From assembly GCA_948759685.1 (NCBI GenBank), contig CAQBGY010000175.1, positions 1-6,752 of the forward strand: DNA of 6,752 nt, read 5' to 3'. Of this stretch, positions 5,590 through 6,752 are shown piece by piece; position 1 is the first letter of the stretch, and the number at the start of each line of letters is the position of its first letter. The DNA comes from an uncultured Eubacterium sp. GTDB lineage: Bacteria > Bacillota_A > Clostridia > Lachnospirales > Lachnospiraceae. A program made the position numbers and the translations under genes. Below the pieces are notes generated by a model. The model did not search any database. It was given only the letters and a program-made list of their open reading frames with translations, and was not told the DNA's origin.

Positions 5590-6752
5590 ATGATAAAGAA
5601 TAGCCTTGTTATTACTTTTTTTCTGTTTCTGTTGTCAGGCTGTGCGAGTGAAGTAGACAAGCGTGTTGATACCGTTTTGTCAATATCTGGGGCGAACAGG
5701 ACTGAGTTGGAAACGGTTTTGAAGCATTATAAGCATGAACCTCAAAAATTGAAAGCCGCAAAGTTTTTAATTGCGAATATGCGGTATCATCGTTCGTATT
5801 ATTCCATAAGGAATCCGCGGCAACATCCGTTGTTGGATTCACTGACAAAAGCCGCGGATTCTCTTTTCTATCATTCAGTGTATATGGCTACTGATAGTTT
5901 TCATAATGAGAATATACAAAAATTGATAGATAGTGTTCGCATTGGATTCAGAATACAGAATGATGTCAGAGTTTCGGAGCAATCTGTCAAAATATTCTGG
6001 AAAGAAGATTATGATTTTAATTGGATTACAGCCAAGCAATTAATCAATCATATAGATCATGTCTTTGAATGGAAGAGGCAGATGAATAGTGTACGAAGAT
6101 TATCTACAGAGGATTTTTATGAGTATGTTCTTCCTTATCGAAGTATTCCCGATAACTCATTGACTGATTTTTCAGATATTTATTTTGCTTTTATGGATAA
6201 ATATTTGAAGGACATTGATAAAGATTCCGTGCAGAATGTGGTTCAGCGATATAATTTCGTAATAAATCAGTTGTGCAAATTTTTCCCGTTATATCCTTAT
6301 GAAGAAGAAATAGGTTATCAGGAACTGTTTTTTTATGGCTTTCATGACTGCATCCCGATTGCAAGTTATGGTGTGTCTATATTGAGGGCTTGTGGTATAC
6401 CTGCTGCTGTGGAGTTTAATGCATGTTATAAACAGTTTCAGGGAAGGCATTATCATGGAGTAGTATTGGATAAAAATGGAAATTGGCTGGCGTTTAATCC
6501 GGAATCGTCAATACCGACTAGCGACAATAGTTCTTTTGATACGAAAGACATACTGAATATTTATCGTTTTATGTTTTCAGAACAAAAAGATACGCCTTTC
6601 TTTATGGAGAAGAATGGTGAATATGTCCCGGACATTTTTGATTCTCCATTTCTGAAAGATGTTACTTCGCATTTGTTGAAGACCATTCCTTTGATTCTTC
6701 CTTATCGGGAAACCGGAAATAATAATCTGGCATATCTTGCCGCTTTTAATAG
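5590..6752 (+). CDS. Transglutaminase-like lipoprotein, 3' end outside the window
   Basis: The frame is open from the ATG at 5590 to the last base (387 full codons plus 2 bases), so the C-terminus is missing. The signal peptide MIKNSLVITFFLFLLSGC has lipobox L-S-G-C, lipid cysteine 18. Residues 20-240 are mostly helical with no domain I recognise. Residues about 248-306 fit a transglutaminase-like core: F-H-D-C with nucleophile candidate C254, then S-I-L-R-A-C-G-I-P-A-A at 263-273, H-Y-H-G-V-V-L with H289 (or H287) as the catalytic histidine candidate, and N-W-L-A-F-N-P-E at 298-305. The last position, usually Asp-Pro, is N303-P304. Such proteins may be proteases, amidases or crosslinkers. 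Five D-[ST]-[AILVMT] motifs (27, 83, 90, 114, 212) fit the Bacteroides O-glycosylation site. It follows the ligase-like gene by 31 bases and is probably co-transcribed. Polymer or protein processing is inference. Confidence 0.82.
   Translation, partial: MIKNSLVITFFLFLLSGCASEVDKRVDTVLSISGANRTELETVLKHYKHEPQKLKAAKFLIANMRYHRSYYSIRNPRQHPLLDSLTKAADSLFYHSVYMATDSFHNENIQKLIDSVRIGFRIQNDVRVSEQSVKIFWKEDYDFNWITAKQLINHIDHVFEWKRQMNSVRRLSTEDFYEYVLPYRSIPDNSLTDFSDIYFAFMDKYLKDIDKDSVQNVVQRYNFVINQLCKFFPLYPYEEEIGYQELFFYGFHDCIPIASYGVSILRACGIPAAVEFNACYKQFQGRHYHGVVLDKNGNWLAFNPESSIPTSDNSSFDTKDILNIYRFMFSEQKDTPFFMEKNGEYVPDIFDSPFLKDVTSHLLKTIPLILPYRETGNNNLAYLAAFN

Overview
The window looks like a chromosomal segment of a Bacteroidales bacterium (Bacteroides or a close relative). 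This is inferred from four things: the density of lipoprotein signal peptides, DUF1573 proteins, promoter-like elements of the Bacteroidota -33 TTG / -7 TAnnTTTG type, and start codons that mostly lack a Shine-Dalgarno sequence. No species can be named from what is visible.

Layout. (1) Positions 1-138, minus strand: the first 46 codons of a lipoprotein gene that leaves the window. (2) 139-571: a divergent AT-rich intergenic region with a probable plus-strand promoter at 496-528 and four copies of a 7-mer in alternating orientation. (3) 572-3205, plus strand: four tightly spaced lipoprotein genes. These are a single-domain DUF1573 protein, a thioredoxin-like/DUF1573 fusion without the usual CxxC, and two tandem paralogous small lipoproteins that end in the same six-cysteine pattern. 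(4) A long hairpin at 3225-3263. (5) 3282-6752, plus strand: a periplasmic TlpA-like thioredoxin, a large O-antigen-ligase-like (Wzy_C) membrane protein with a C-terminal TPR region, and a transglutaminase-like lipoprotein that runs off the window.

Every recognisable product is exported or in the membrane. The left half (lipoproteins, DUF1573, cysteine-rich tails) and the TlpA-like protein suggest thiol-disulfide chemistry in the periplasm or at the surface. The right half (ligase-like protein plus transglutaminase-like lipoprotein) suggests attachment or processing of an envelope polymer or protein. Whether the two halves form one system is inference. The hairpin and a change in base composition separate them, but the TlpA-like gene sits in the right-hand unit and could serve the cysteine-rich proteins on the left.

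The least familiar element is the tandem pair at 2155-3205, which I cannot assign to a named family. The partial gene at 1-138 has the same kind of acidic start after its lipid cysteine and may be a third, divergently transcribed member.
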